This document shows, piece by piece, positions 1 through 8,556 of a stretch of 12,889 nucleotides of DNA. The stretch lies in NCBI GenBank assembly GCA_937889645.1, contig CALBZE010000104.1, positions 1 to 12,889 on the forward strand, read 5' to 3'. The notes beneath the pieces were generated by a model. It worked only from the letters and a program-made list of their open reading frames with translations. It was not told the DNA's origin and ran no database searches. Source of the stretch: an uncultured bacterium (lineage in GTDB: Bacteria > Gemmatimonadota > Gemmatimonadetes > Longimicrobiales > RSA9). The stretch's first letter is position 1. The number at the start of each line of letters is the position of its first letter. A program made the position numbers and the translations under genes.

Positions 1-19
1 GGAGCCCGTAGTAGTCGGC

Positions 20-1369
20 CCTTCAATGAGGCCTCGACCATCCGGTCGAGGAATCGCGGAAGCTCCGCGGCCCGAACCGCGAAGCCAGCCGGAACCTTCA
101 ATGAGGCCTCGACCATCCGGTCGAGGAATCGAGTTGGAGAAGCGAGACCGCATCGCCCGCATTCTCCTTCAATGAGGCCTCGACCATCCGGTCGAGGAAT
201 CCCGTCATGGTCGTCCCCGCTGACCACCCGCTCGCAAACCTTCAATGAGGCCTCGACCATCCGGTCGAGGAATCCGGGAGCGGCGATGCCTACATCTGGG
301 GCGCGCAACTCCCTTCAATGAGGCCTCGACCATCCGGTCGAGGAATCGAGGCCGGACGCCTCTTCCTCGGTCGCGATGCTGTTCGCCTTCAATGAGGCCT
401 CGACCATCCGGTCGAGGAATCTGCACGCCATGGTCATCGTCATCTCCGCCTCCGTGGTCCTTCAATGAGGCCTCGACCATCCGGTCGAGGAATCACTGCG
501 ATTGCCCGAACCGGCACTGCGCCTGTGTGCTTCCCTTCAATGAGGCCTCGACCATCCGGTCGAGGAATCTCGAGCCACTGCTTCGACTGCCGCGCGATCC
601 CAGTGTTCCTTCAATGAGGCCTCGACCATCCGGTCGAGGAATCCCGGGTACAGTCGCCGAAGCGCCCAGAGATATACCGCCTTCAATGAGGCCTCGACCA
701 TCCGGTCGAGGAATCCGAGCAGCGTACTCGAGCGCCGATCGTAGCAGCGCCGCCTTCAATGAGGCCTCGACCATCCGGTCGAGGAATCCTGGCGAGCAGT
801 GCAGGACGGACCACCACCACGGAGGCGACCTTCAATGAGGCCTCGACCATCCGGTCGAGGAATCGGTGTGGCCGACGGCGGCTCGCGCAGCGCGGCATCC
901 TTCAATGAGGCCTCGACCATCCGGTCGAGGAATCGGCGAACAGATCGTCGAGGAGATCCTCCCATGCCTCCCTTCAATGAGGCCTCGACCATCCGGTCGA
1001 GGAATCTTCGGCAACTTCCGGAAGCTCATAGACGCCATAGACCCTTCAATGAGGCCTCGACCATCCGGTCGAGGAATCGATCGTCCGCGAGGCAATGAAG
1101 GATGCCGGACGATCTCCTTCAATGAGGCCTCGACCATCCGGTCGAGGAATCCTGAACCTCTTGCCGAACGGCGACTTCTCAGATTGGGCCCTTCAATGAG
1201 GCCTCGACCATCCGGTCGAGGAATCTGGGAGAAGGGCACCCGGGCCGGCGAATGCCGAATGCCTTCAATGAGGCCTCGACCATCCGGTCGAGGAATCCGG
1301 TGTCGGCTCCTCTTACCTCACGCTGTCGGACGGCCTTCAATGAGGCCTCGACCATCCGGTCGAGGAATC
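20..1369 (-). CRISPR. Type I-G CRISPR array, 19 repeats and 18 spacers, left end truncated
   Basis: Nineteen identical 36-bp repeats start at 20, 95, 166, 239, 312, 386, 459, 534, 608, 680, 753, 829, 899, 971, 1043, 1116, 1190, 1262 and 1334. The 18 spacers are 34-40 bp and all different by eye. Each repeat holds a perfect 8-bp stem (CCTCGACC / GGTCGAGG) around ATCC on the plus strand. I assign transcription to the minus strand for three reasons: the repeat then ends in CCTCATTGAAGG, giving an ATTGAARS-type 8-nt crRNA handle; the cas operon reads towards the array; and a leader with promoter-like signals lies on the right (1370-1555). The newest repeat would then be 1334-1369. Bases 1-19 look like the end of a further spacer, so the array probably continues to the left. 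Translated ORFs across it, with the recurring peptides FNEASTIRSRN and MRPRPSGRGI, are repeat artefacts. Confidence 0.98.
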
Positions 1370-1395
1370 GGCCACCCCGTAACCCCTTGATGGGA

Positions 1396-1420
1396 CTCGC
1401 GTTTCGCGCGGAAACGCGAG
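1396..1420. repeat. Perfect inverted repeat in the leader, close to the first repeat
   Basis: CTCGCGTTT (1396-1404) and AAACGCGAG (1412-1420) are exact reverse complements separated by 7 bases. The element lies 27-51 bases from the leader-repeat junction. It could be a protein-binding site used in spacer integration, or a hairpin at the start of the pre-crRNA. The sequence alone cannot tell which. Confidence 0.7.
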
Positions 1421-1466
1421 CGGCGGGGCGGAATGGGGCGCGGAAGGGTGATGAGAGGGATCTATC

Positions 1467-1493
1467 GTCATATCCCAAGACCTTGATTGTCAA
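1467..1493 (-). promoter_or_regulatory. Putative array promoter in the leader
   Basis: On the minus strand there is a perfect -35 hexamer TTGACA (1493-1488). It is followed after 15 nt by TATGAC (1472-1467), a 4-of-6 match to the -10 consensus. Other offsets of the -10 (ATGACG, TGACGA) give 16-17 nt spacing but poorer hexamers. Transcription would start near 1460, about 90 nt before the first repeat. The -35 is convincing; the -10 is only fair. Confidence 0.5.
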
Positions 1494-1555
1494 CGTGTTC
1501 GAGCGGGGTCCGCTTCCTGGGCAGCACCTCGCCGCTCGCACGGCGCCCGGCGATG

Positions 1556-1846
1556 TTACACCACGACGACGCGCGTCGCGGGCTGGTACCCGCGACCCAG
1601 GACTTCGATGCCCTCCTCGAGCGGGCGCGTGTTCGTTCCGAGGTCGACGATGAGGACCTGGTCCTCCTTGTGGTGGATCGCCGCCCGGAGCTTGGTCCTG
1701 AGCTGCACCAGTTCCTGGTCGCTGAGCTCGCAGAAGAAGACGCTGTATTGCGCGTGGTCGCCGAACCCATGGAGCGTCTTGAAGACCTTGGTCCGGCGCT
1801 TGTCGTCCGAGACGTCGTAGCTGACGAGATAGTGGCGCCTGGCCAT
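1556..1846 (-). CDS. cas2: CRISPR-associated endoribonuclease-family protein Cas2
   Basis: This 96-aa protein has the normal Cas2 length. The N-terminus carries the ferredoxin-like first strand and conserved acidic motif, YLVSYDVSDDKRR, with the usual metal-binding Asp at position 11. It is followed by the typical surface segment around QYSVFFCEL. Known role: Cas2 dimers bridge two Cas1 dimers in the spacer-integration complex; nuclease activity is not needed for that. The ATG at 1846 lies 8 bases after the cas4-cas1 stop and has an AGGTG ribosome site 5 nt upstream, so the two genes are almost certainly translated from one message. The gene ends in four valine codons and TAA, then the leader begins. 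Family assignment is firm. Confidence 0.96.
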   Translation of the reverse strand: MARRHYLVSYDVSDDKRRTKVFKTLHGFGDHAQYSVFFCELSDQELVQLRTKLRAAIHHKEDQVLIVDLGTNTRPLEEGIEVLGRGYQPATRVVVV

Positions 1847-1854
1847 CGTCGCAC

Positions 1855-3633
1855 CTACCGGACCGTGATCCCCCGATACCGAGGCACGTCACCGCGCAGC
1901 CAACGGGCGAGGAGCCGCGCCTGCAGGCGGATCAAGCTGCGCCACGAACACCGGTAGTCGAACAGCGGATGCGTAGCGAGCTGGTCCAGTCGCGCCTCGT
2001 AGGCGCGGATGAACGCCTTCCGCCCCGAGTCCTTCAGCACGCACCCCGCCTTCGAGCGGACGAAATCGCGCGCGGTCACCATTCCGGTATTGATCGCGGT
2101 GATGACCGCGCTGTCGACGACGACGGGCCGGAACTCCTCCATGAGGTCTAACGCGAGCGCGGGTCGGCCGTGACGGGGCTGATGATACAGGCCCCACCAC
2201 GGATCCAGCCCCTCGCTCATGAGGGCCACGGTGCACTCTTTGGTCAGAAGCGCATAGCCGAAGGAGAGCAGCGCATTCACCGGGTCGCGCGGCGGACGGC
2301 GGTTCCGGCCCTCGAACGCCCAGACCGCATCGATGTCGCGCGGCCGGAGCATGGTGCCGAAGGCCGAGAAATACTTGGCGGCGACGGCGCCCTCGATCCC
2401 GAGGAGCTGGTCCGCGCTCTCGATGTGTTCGACCTTGCGCAGCAGCGTCGCGATCTCCGCGGTCACCTGATCGGGGCGCGGCCTCCCGTTGCGCAGGAGC
2501 ATGGTACGCTGGTTCGCGCCCTTGGCTGCGACGATCTCCCGGGCGAACTCGGCGCGCCGCGCCGGGTCGCTCGCGGCCTCGAACTGCGCGGCGCGGTCGT
2601 ATGCGTTTCGCAACGTGATGCCCGCGGTGATGCCGTAGAACCAGTGCCCCCGGGACAGGTGGACGATCGGGATCGATGCCTCGCAGAGGAGGTGCACCGT
2701 CTGGGCGGTGATGGAGACGTTGCCGCAGAGCACGAGCTGGCTGACATCCTTCAGCCGCGCCGTCGCGATCTCCTTGCCATCCTTCGTGATGACGAGGACC
2801 TCGCCCCGCTTCCCCACGCGCGCGCCTTGCTCCTGGATGTAGAGCGGCAGCGCGTCGTCCCGTGCTGGATAAAGCCGACGAACTGCTTCGTGCCCCGCCT
2901 CCGGAGGATCCGCCTCCACCTCGCGGAGCGCGAGCGTCTCGTCCGGCAGACAGATCCCGGCCAGCGAGCAGCCGTTGCATTTCGGGCTGTCCTCGAGCGG
3001 GTCGGGCAATACCGTCGACCGCGCCGCCTGCCGCGCCTCGTGAATGAGGCGGAGCGTCAGCGCCTCCAGCTCCGGCGTGAAGGGAACGTCGACGCGGGTC
3101 TTCGACCCCGCGAAGTAGAGGACGCCATGGTCGGTCCGATACCCGTGGTCGCGCAAGAGCAGCCCCTGCGCCATGAGCTGCACCCGCTCCGGCTCCCAGC
3201 TCCGCTCCGGGTTGTTCGGCACACGGCCCCGCTTGGTGTCGACCGGCACGGCCTCGTCGCCCGCGGTCGAGACGAGGTCGAGCTTCCCCGTGATCCCGAG
3301 GCGTTCGGAGGCGAGGGCAACGGAGCGGCTGATCACCGGCCGCTCGTCGCCGTCGACGTCGCCGCCCTCGTCGGCCTCGGTATCCTCCTCGGCAGCCGGG
3401 TCCGGGAGCACATGGTCGAGCCGGTCGATGCGCCGGTGTGCCTCCTGCCCTTCGAGCGTGTACGCGTTGTCTGCCCACCTCCCATCGACGTGCATGAGGT
3501 GGAAGAGTCGCGGGCAGTACGCGTACTCGTTGAGCATGCGGACGGGGAGGAGGTCGGGGGTGTCGAACTCCCCATCGCCGGCCTGCGACATCGGAGGCGC
3601 GGCCACCAGCCGGTGGTTGGGGCTGTCGTTCAT
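1855..3633 (-). CDS. cas4-cas1: Cas4-Cas1 fusion protein, spacer acquisition
   Basis: A 592-aa fusion from the preferred ATG at 3633. A GTG at 3672 (+13 aa) and an ATG at 3591 (-14 aa) also keep the frame. Residues about 30-235 are Cas4: C40 in YCPRLF, D119 in GKLDL, D132 and K134 in PVDTKRG, and C219, C222 and C228 in CNGCSLAGIC, which supply four iron-sulfur cysteines and the RecB-type nuclease residues. Residues about 260-592 are Cas1: E414 in GIEGAVAAKYF, H484 in GLYHQ and E499 in DLMEEFRP fit the integrase metal site. An acidic stretch around 80-98 sits inside the Cas4 part. Fused Cas4-Cas1 is typical of type I-G, where Cas4 helps select PAM-containing prespacers, as shown for Geobacter sulfurreducens. 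The gene is 8 bases upstream of cas2, but 162 bases separate it from csb2, so it could have a separate promoter or level of expression. Confidence 0.97.
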   Translation of the reverse strand: MNDSPNHRLVAAPPMSQAGDGEFDTPDLLPVRMLNEYAYCPRLFHLMHVDGRWADNAYTLEGQEAHRRIDRLDHVLPDPAAEEDTEADEGGDVDGDERPVISRSVALASERLGITGKLDLVSTAGDEAVPVDTKRGRVPNNPERSWEPERVQLMAQGLLLRDHGYRTDHGVLYFAGSKTRVDVPFTPELEALTLRLIHEARQAARSTVLPDPLEDSPKCNGCSLAGICLPDETLALREVEADPPEAGHEAVRRLYPARDDALPLYIQEQGARVGKRGEVLVITKDGKEIATARLKDVSQLVLCGNVSITAQTVHLLCEASIPIVHLSRGHWFYGITAGITLRNAYDRAAQFEAASDPARRAEFAREIVAAKGANQRTMLLRNGRPRPDQVTAEIATLLRKVEHIESADQLLGIEGAVAAKYFSAFGTMLRPRDIDAVWAFEGRNRRPPRDPVNALLSFGYALLTKECTVALMSEGLDPWWGLYHQPRHGRPALALDLMEEFRPVVVDSAVITAINTGMVTARDFVRSKAGCVLKDSGRKAFIRAYEARLDQLATHPLFDYRCSWRSLIRLQARLLARWLRGDVPRYRGITVR

Positions 3634-3779
3634 GGCGGTCCGTGGCCCGAATGATTGTTCTCGCCGGCGCACCGGTGACCGATCGAGCCGGTTGTGACCA
3701 TGGCACGCGGCCGGCGACCCGCGACGGAGCCCGAAATCCTTGTTAATGTTCCGGGTGGTGGAAGAAATGCGCGGATGGA

Positions 3780-3803
3780 GGCCGTGTGCAGCGTTTCACG
3801 GCC
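3780..3803. repeat. Hairpin-forming inverted repeat at the end of csb2
   Basis: GGCCGTG (3780-3786) and CACGGCC (3797-3803) are exact inverted repeats with a 10-nt loop, overlapping the csb2 stop codon at 3796-3798. No U-run follows on the minus strand, so it is not a classical intrinsic terminator. It could be a stability or attenuation hairpin between the interference and adaptation genes. The rest of the 162-base gap (3634-3795) shows no ORF or clear promoter. Confidence 0.5.
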
Positions 3804-5385
3804 CCCCTTCATTCACTCGTTCCGCTCCGAACACCCCCAGCCCGTAGTGGCTGGCATACCCAATCGCTATTGGACCACGTACGGGCTCCGCGAAGACGAG
3901 CCGGATCCCGTAGGCACGTGGCACGGGAGGCTGTGGCTTCCCCTCGCGCCGGGCTCTGATGAAGCGAAGCAGACGACGCTCGACCAGCTCCTCCCGGCTC
4001 ATTACCTCGACGGCCACGGGCTGCGGCAAGCCACGACTCTCGAGCTCGGCACGTACCTGATCCTCCAGTAGGTGCCCTCGCGGGCGGATGTATCGCGGCG
4101 GGACGAACGGTGTCACGCTCGCCCACACGCGCGAACAGCCCAGCGCCGGCACCGGCCTCCCCGACCGCAGCCGCAACTGCTCCGCGAAGGTTGCCAGATC
4201 CCCGAGCCCCGCGCACGTCACGACCAGATCCCGGTCATCGCCCTTCATCCAGGTGCGGCTGAGCCGCTGAATGGCGTCCTGCGCCAGGCCATCGAGGCCC
4301 AAACCCGCATGGATGAGGACATGGTCGACGCGACCGTCCTCGTCCAGATCGAGCGGCAGGTAGTGGGCGTGCTCGTGCCGTCCCCCGAGCGGCTCGCCGG
4401 TCTTGGGATCCCGCCCCGTCAGCGCCACGCACTCGCGCGCCCTGTCGCCCAGAAGGCTGATCAGCGACTGGTGCAGCAACTCGGCCTGAGGTAGACACCG
4501 AGTGAACGGCGGGAGCACATTCCCGCGCCGCGTGTCGGAGGCCAGCGCGAGGAGTGCAGCCTCGACGGGGCGGGCCGTCCGTCTGCTCCGCACCGATACC
4601 GCTGGTCGGGTTTCGACCACCTGCGACGGGCGCGTGTAGAGGACGCGCCGCGAGCCCGGCGGCTGGCTCCAGCCGTGCCGCTGCAGATCGGCGGTTTCCA
4701 CGAGCAGACACGCGAGCAGGTCTTTGGGATACGGCGCCTCCAGTCGCTGCCGGTCCTTCGGTGTCGGTTTCTTTCCCCTCTGGACCTCGAACTGGGCCAG
4801 CTCTCGGGCGACCGCCTCTTCGCGCCAGGCCGCATACTCGGCGACCGCCACCGGCGCGAGGACCGAAACCTGCTCCTCGCCCCGGTCCGGCAGCGATGCC
4901 GCCCCGGGAACGACGGGTCGGCACCACCCGTCCCCCGGCTCCACGTCGCCGACCAGCCGACCTTCGACCCAGCTCTCCGCACGGCCCAGGTACGAGAGGT
5001 GGGTGACGAGACGCTCCAACAGCTCTCTCTCATCCGGCGCGAGCTCGACCGGGTATTGGATTAGGAGCTCTTCGTTCGGGTCGAGGCGCACGAACGCGTC
5101 GATGACCTTGGTCGTCTTCGACCACGTCGGCATGTAGTGCCGCGTGTGCGCGACGACGCCGGCGGGCAACCTGTAACTCGGTAGGACCTCGGCCAGCCGG
5201 TTCACGAGCGATTCGGCTTCGTCGGGGACACTCGTCCACCTGAGCTTTGTGAACCCCGTCGCGAGCAGAGCCCGCAGGACACGCCACGGGCTGGGCGGCC
5301 ACTCGACGTCCCCTTCGTTGACGTGCTTCCCCCACGGCGTGGCGTGATACCGCCCGCCTGGGAAGCGCACGGCGATCGTCGCCAT
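3796..5385 (-). CDS. csb2: Csb2 (GSU0054 family), Cas5-Cas6 fusion of type I-G
   Basis: The 529-aa protein begins with the family signature: GRYHATPWGK at 11-20 and VEWPPSPWRVLRALLA at 27-42. This is followed by TRHYMP (81-86), HEHAHYLPLDLDEDG (337-351) with DH at 354-355, and a C-terminal glycine-rich segment GYASHYGLGVF (509-519), as in Cas6-type RAMP proteins. In type I-G one Csb2 chain supplies both the Cas5 part, which caps the crRNA handle, and the Cas6 part, which cuts the pre-crRNA at the repeat hairpin. It would therefore process the 8-bp-stem repeats of the array here, and possibly the two diverged repeats upstream of cas3. The His-rich motif and H513 are candidate catalytic residues, but I cannot assign them. 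The ATG at 5385 is 7 bases after the csb1 stop and has an AGGTGG ribosome site. Confidence 0.95.
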   Translation of the reverse strand: MATIAVRFPGGRYHATPWGKHVNEGDVEWPPSPWRVLRALLATGFTKLRWTSVPDEAESLVNRLAEVLPSYRLPAGVVAHTRHYMPTWSKTTKVIDAFVRLDPNEELLIQYPVELAPDERELLERLVTHLSYLGRAESWVEGRLVGDVEPGDGWCRPVVPGAASLPDRGEEQVSVLAPVAVAEYAAWREEAVARELAQFEVQRGKKPTPKDRQRLEAPYPKDLLACLLVETADLQRHGWSQPPGSRRVLYTRPSQVVETRPAVSVRSRRTARPVEAALLALASDTRRGNVLPPFTRCLPQAELLHQSLISLLGDRARECVALTGRDPKTGEPLGGRHEHAHYLPLDLDEDGRVDHVLIHAGLGLDGLAQDAIQRLSRTWMKGDDRDLVVTCAGLGDLATFAEQLRLRSGRPVPALGCSRVWASVTPFVPPRYIRPRGHLLEDQVRAELESRGLPQPVAVEVMSREELVERRLLRFIRARREGKPQPPVPRAYGIRLVFAEPVRGPIAIGYASHYGLGVFGAERVNEGGP

Positions 5386-5392
5386 GGTCCAC

Positions 5393-6340
5393 CTACTTGC
5401 TATAGACCACGGTCGTCACGCCGGCCATCCGGTCCCTGCACGCCGCGATCGCCTGGGCCAGCTCCGTCTCCAGGGCCTGGAGCGACGGGAGAGCTAAGCC
5501 CGCCGGCGAATCCGCCATGATTGGCGCGGCCGGGTCGGCCAGCCTGAGGTCGCACGCGGTACGGAGCCGCAGGTCGCCATCGAGGAGCGCCCGGATCTTG
5601 TACAGCGCGAGGAGGATCAGCATCCGCTCGACGTCCTCGCCGAGGCCGTATCCCCGGATCTGCGACAGGTCGAGGTTGAAGTACGCGGTGATCTTCTCCG
5701 CGGTGTACTCCTCACGGTGGAAGGGGACGTTCCCGAACCCCTTGGTGGTATCTCCCGCAGGGTTCACGTGGTCGTTCTTCACACCCCCCGACGCGGCCAC
5801 CTGGGCCCCTTCGGCCTCGATGAACGCCGACAGCGCACGGGAAAGACGCAACCGCCCACCGGCGAGGTCGCTCTTGGCGAGGAAGACGCCGTGCAGGAGG
5901 CTGTTCACGTCGTATCGAAGCAGCGCGGCGGCCAGCGCGCGGCGATCGATCGGCCCCTCCGCGAGGCGCGCGACGTCGGCCTTGAGCGTCTCGAAGAACG
6001 TCCGGTCCTTGCTCTCGAGGATGTACGGGCTGTTGATCCGGTGCGCCTCCATGATCGAGCTGGTGAGGTACTCCCCATCCTGCTCGACCCGGATGTAACT
6101 CAGCCCCTTGAGCGGTGGACGCAGGTCGTTGACGGCATCGTCCCAGCACACGGCTTCGAGACGGTTCGCCATGCTCTGCGCGCTCTCGACGAGGAGATAG
6201 GTCTTGTCACCCGCCTGGTAGACGGCGGCGCCCAGATCAGGGAAGCCCGTCGGCTGGAACCGCGTGCCCTGGATCGGCTTGAGCGGCACGCTGAAGAGCA
6301 GGCGACGAGCGTTCTTCAGAGGCGTGAGGTCGATGCTCAT
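5393..6340 (-). CDS. csb1: Csb1 (GSU0053 family), Cas7 backbone subunit of type I-G
   Basis: The 315-aa protein carries the GSU0053 signature LKPIQGTRFQPTGFPDLGAA at residues 20-39, LLVESAQSMANRLE at 49-62, and a later SSIMEAHRINSPYIL segment. Cas7 proteins of this family coat the crRNA guide as a helical backbone. In type I effectors the backbone thumbs flip out every sixth guide base, which matters for the guide-target match described near 11749. The start at 6340 has a strong ribosome site (AAGGAG, about 10 nt upstream) inside the 14-base gap after csx17. That is the best Shine-Dalgarno in the operon and fits the need for many Cas7 copies per complex. No truncation or missing motif is seen. 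Confidence 0.95.
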   Translation of the reverse strand: MSIDLTPLKNARRLLFSVPLKPIQGTRFQPTGFPDLGAAVYQAGDKTYLLVESAQSMANRLEAVCWDDAVNDLRPPLKGLSYIRVEQDGEYLTSSIMEAHRINSPYILESKDRTFFETLKADVARLAEGPIDRRALAAALLRYDVNSLLHGVFLAKSDLAGGRLRLSRALSAFIEAEGAQVAASGGVKNDHVNPAGDTTKGFGNVPFHREEYTAEKITAYFNLDLSQIRGYGLGEDVERMLILLALYKIRALLDGDLRLRTACDLRLADPAAPIMADSPAGLALPSLQALETELAQAIAACRDRMAGVTTVVYSK

Positions 6341-6354
6341 GGCGGATCATCTCC

Positions 6355-8556
6355 TTAGAACGAGTGGTGACTGGCAGGTACTGCTTCCTCGATCTCCACG
6401 GATTCTTCCAGTTCCGGCCGGGTCAGGCGCAGCGCGAGCCCCCGGGCGTCGCTCGCCGTGATCGGGAAGGCGAGTGCAGCGGCCACACGGCGGGCGAGTT
6501 CCGGGTCGCCCGCGACGACGCGGAGGTGTGGGCGCAGTCCGGCTGCCGAGAGTCGCCGGATCGCCGCGGCCGACGCCCGGACCAGGTCGCCTGTTCTCAG
6601 GAGCGCGAAGATCGACGGATCGAGCGGGACCGCGACCGGTTCGGTTCCCTTCCGCAGGCGGAGCGGCCCGGGCCAGTAGGCGAGCCGGACCAGGCCGTAG
6701 AACCCGAGCGAACCGTATCGAGTCTCCCTCGAATGCTCCGCAGGACGCCGGAACCTGGACCAATCGAGCGCCATCAGCGGCCGCGCGAGGTCGAGGATCA
6801 AACGATCGTCGACGTCGCCGGCGAGGAATCGTGCGATGTCATCGATCGACGCCTCCGCCCCCGGGATAGGCGTGAGCGGGAGCTGAGGAAGTCCCTTCTG
6901 TCCCGCCTCGACGAGCCGCCGTCCCACGAGGGCGAGCGCAACGGTTTCGAGATCGTCGGCCACGCAGACGACTTCCGGGCCGGTGGCGAGCGCCTCCCCT
7001 TGCAGCGCGAAACGCAGCCGAGAGCGGTCCAGCGGGAGGAAGTGTCGGCGTACGGAGTCTTTCCGATCGATCTCGCCCTTCGTGTCGAGGCCGTGCTGCG
7101 ACGCGAACGCCGTCGCCAACCGCAGCTCGACCGAGTGTTCGTAGCCCGCCGCGGCGAGCCATTCCGCGCTGAGCTGCGGCAGGGGACGGAGCCCTTTCTC
7201 GGCCGTGAACTTCGGGCTGCGGGGGAGTTGCGCCTCCGCCTGCCCCAGCGCGATCAGGAGATCCCGCCACCGCTGCGGGTTCGCTCCGTCCCGGCAGCAG
7301 GCGAGGATCGCTTCCTCGCACACCCGCGCGGCGCGAGCGACCGAAGCAGGGCCTTCGTCGCCCGCCGTGGCGCGCCGCAGCGATTCGACCCAATCGGCTA
7401 CCTGGTCGACCAGGTCCTGGTGTGGCTGGGCGCGGACGGGCCAACGGCCGAGGGGGACGGCTATGAACGACCGACCATTGCGCTCGACATACCCGTAGCG
7501 TTCGAACGCTGTGATCCCGCGGGCAACGCCGAGTCTAGCCAAAGCACGACCAAAGTCGACCGGACGTCCTGCTGCACGCCGACCGATCTGGCTTCTGCCC
7601 TCCCCGAAAAGCCCACGAATCTCGGTTAGAGTCGCCGGCCGCTCCCACAGCGGGAACCATTGCTCGCCTCGGTCTTCTTCCCCTTCTGCCGCGCTACCAT
7701 AGCCGACTGCAGACGAGCGAACCGCGAAAGGCGCGGCTGCTTGCGGCAGCTCGGTCGCGTGTAAACGCCGCGCGACCGACGCGACAAAAACGATGGCACC
7801 TTCGAGACAGAGGATTAGATCCCACGGATTCATCTCGACGGCGCCCCAAAACCCCGTACTGCCGTTCGGTGGCGATGCCGCAATAGGGAAGAAATGTCCA
7901 GGCGCAGGACCTTTCCTCGATCCCCGGTATGGGCTGGTGTATAGAGCGCCCCCTAGATCGTCATCGTGTTGCCTGTCCAACAAACACGCGACAATAGATT
8001 GGGAAAAGTTGGAGAAGTAACTCCCGCTACCTTCGTTACCTCCAGTACCCAGCAGCGCGGGATACGATCGCGACTCGTCAGTCAATACGACGCATGCATC
8101 GATCCATCGAACGACATTCGCCGGAAGTCTTTGTCGGAGCACACGAATAAGTCTGAGCTTTTTCTCGTCATTCTCCGCCTTTTCGCGTAACCCCAGTTCT
8201 GCGAGGATGTCACGCACCCGACGGATCGTGTCCCGAAATGGTGCTAGCCGATCGTCCGTGCTTGCTTCGATGCGCTCCAACGCGTACCGGGCGGCGCTCT
8301 CCGAACTCTCTGAGAAAAACCCCGACCGCGCTCCCCACGGCCCTACCAGTGGCGTCGGCACGTACTCCTCGAGGAAGAACCGCTGCAATGCCTCCTCGTC
8401 GAGCGTCGTGGCGAGGTGGAACGCCTCGTCCCGCCACCATCCTCGGGCCGCCGGGTCCTTCTGCTCCGCAACCAGACGCAGGACCCCGAGACCCTTGAGG
8501 TAGTGCGCCAACGGCGTGGGACTGCACCCGGTCAGGTGATGGACGTGGATCGTCAT
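6355..8556 (-). CDS. csx17: Csx17 (Cas8g), large subunit of the type I-G effector
   Basis: The ATG at 8556 overlaps the cas3 stop as ATGA and has AAGGAG about 8 nt upstream, giving a 733-aa protein. The N-terminus HHLTGCSPTPLAHYLKGLGV (residues 6-25) is the Csx17 hallmark. Conserved core blocks follow at 170-178 (GTGGNEGSG), 242-256 (MNPWDLILCLEGAIV) and the later PLWERPATLTEI and LARLGVARGI segments. Csx17 is the signature large subunit of type I-G, expected to help recognise the PAM and hold the non-target strand before Cas3 recruitment. An oddity: roughly 7780-8240, which encodes the conserved core, has clearly lower GC (two 60-base lines count 47% and 50%) than the rest of the gene, suggesting mosaic origin or different codon use. 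The reading frame stays intact. A longer upstream extension of this frame is a shadow of cas3. Confidence 0.95.
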   Translation of the reverse strand: MTIHVHHLTGCSPTPLAHYLKGLGVLRLVAEQKDPAARGWWRDEAFHLATTLDEEALQRFFLEEYVPTPLVGPWGARSGFFSESSESAARYALERIEASTDDRLAPFRDTIRRVRDILAELGLREKAENDEKKLRLIRVLRQRLPANVVRWIDACVVLTDESRSYPALLGTGGNEGSGSYFSNFSQSIVACLLDRQHDDDLGGALYTSPYRGSRKGPAPGHFFPIAASPPNGSTGFWGAVEMNPWDLILCLEGAIVFVASVARRLHATELPQAAAPFAVRSSAVGYGSAAEGEEDRGEQWFPLWERPATLTEIRGLFGEGRSQIGRRAAGRPVDFGRALARLGVARGITAFERYGYVERNGRSFIAVPLGRWPVRAQPHQDLVDQVADWVESLRRATAGDEGPASVARAARVCEEAILACCRDGANPQRWRDLLIALGQAEAQLPRSPKFTAEKGLRPLPQLSAEWLAAAGYEHSVELRLATAFASQHGLDTKGEIDRKDSVRRHFLPLDRSRLRFALQGEALATGPEVVCVADDLETVALALVGRRLVEAGQKGLPQLPLTPIPGAEASIDDIARFLAGDVDDRLILDLARPLMALDWSRFRRPAEHSRETRYGSLGFYGLVRLAYWPGPLRLRKGTEPVAVPLDPSIFALLRTGDLVRASAAAIRRLSAAGLRPHLRVVAGDPELARRVAAALAFPITASDARGLALRLTRPELEESVEIEEAVPASHHSF

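Larger units (their letters stand above)
1370..1555 (-). promoter_or_regulatory. CRISPR leader
   Basis: This gene-free stretch lies between the end of cas2 and the first repeat in reading direction, where a leader is expected. It contains a consensus -35 box with a poorer -10 (separate entry). It also holds a perfect 9-bp inverted repeat, CTCGCGTTT / AAACGCGAG, with a 7-nt spacer at 1396-1420, only 27 bases from the first repeat. A smaller dyad, CGCCG / CGGCG, is at 1530-1545. No intrinsic terminator is seen after cas2, so read-through from the cas operon into the array is possible. Confidence 0.75.

Noticed and set aside
205..1390. Open frames on both strands with repeating peptides such as FNEASTIRSRN, MRPRPSGRGI and FLDRMVEASLK
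   Set aside because: They are translations of CRISPR repeats and spacers and have no gene-like starts.
1483..1494. Partial guide match (9 of 12) over the -35 box of the leader promoter
   Set aside because: PAM would be ACC and a seed mismatch is at position 4; it probably reflects shared TTG and TGTCA words.
1889..3706. A 605-residue frame overlapping cas4-cas1
   Set aside because: Arg/Ala/Gly-rich composition with no motifs; it is the +1 shadow of the fused cas4-cas1 gene in high-GC DNA. The long plus-strand frame at 2170-3654 is an antisense shadow for the same reason.
5108..5119. Nine-base exact match to the guide seed inside csb2
   Set aside because: Preceded by ACC, not TTN, and inside a coding region. 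A given 9-mer is expected about once in ten windows of this size.
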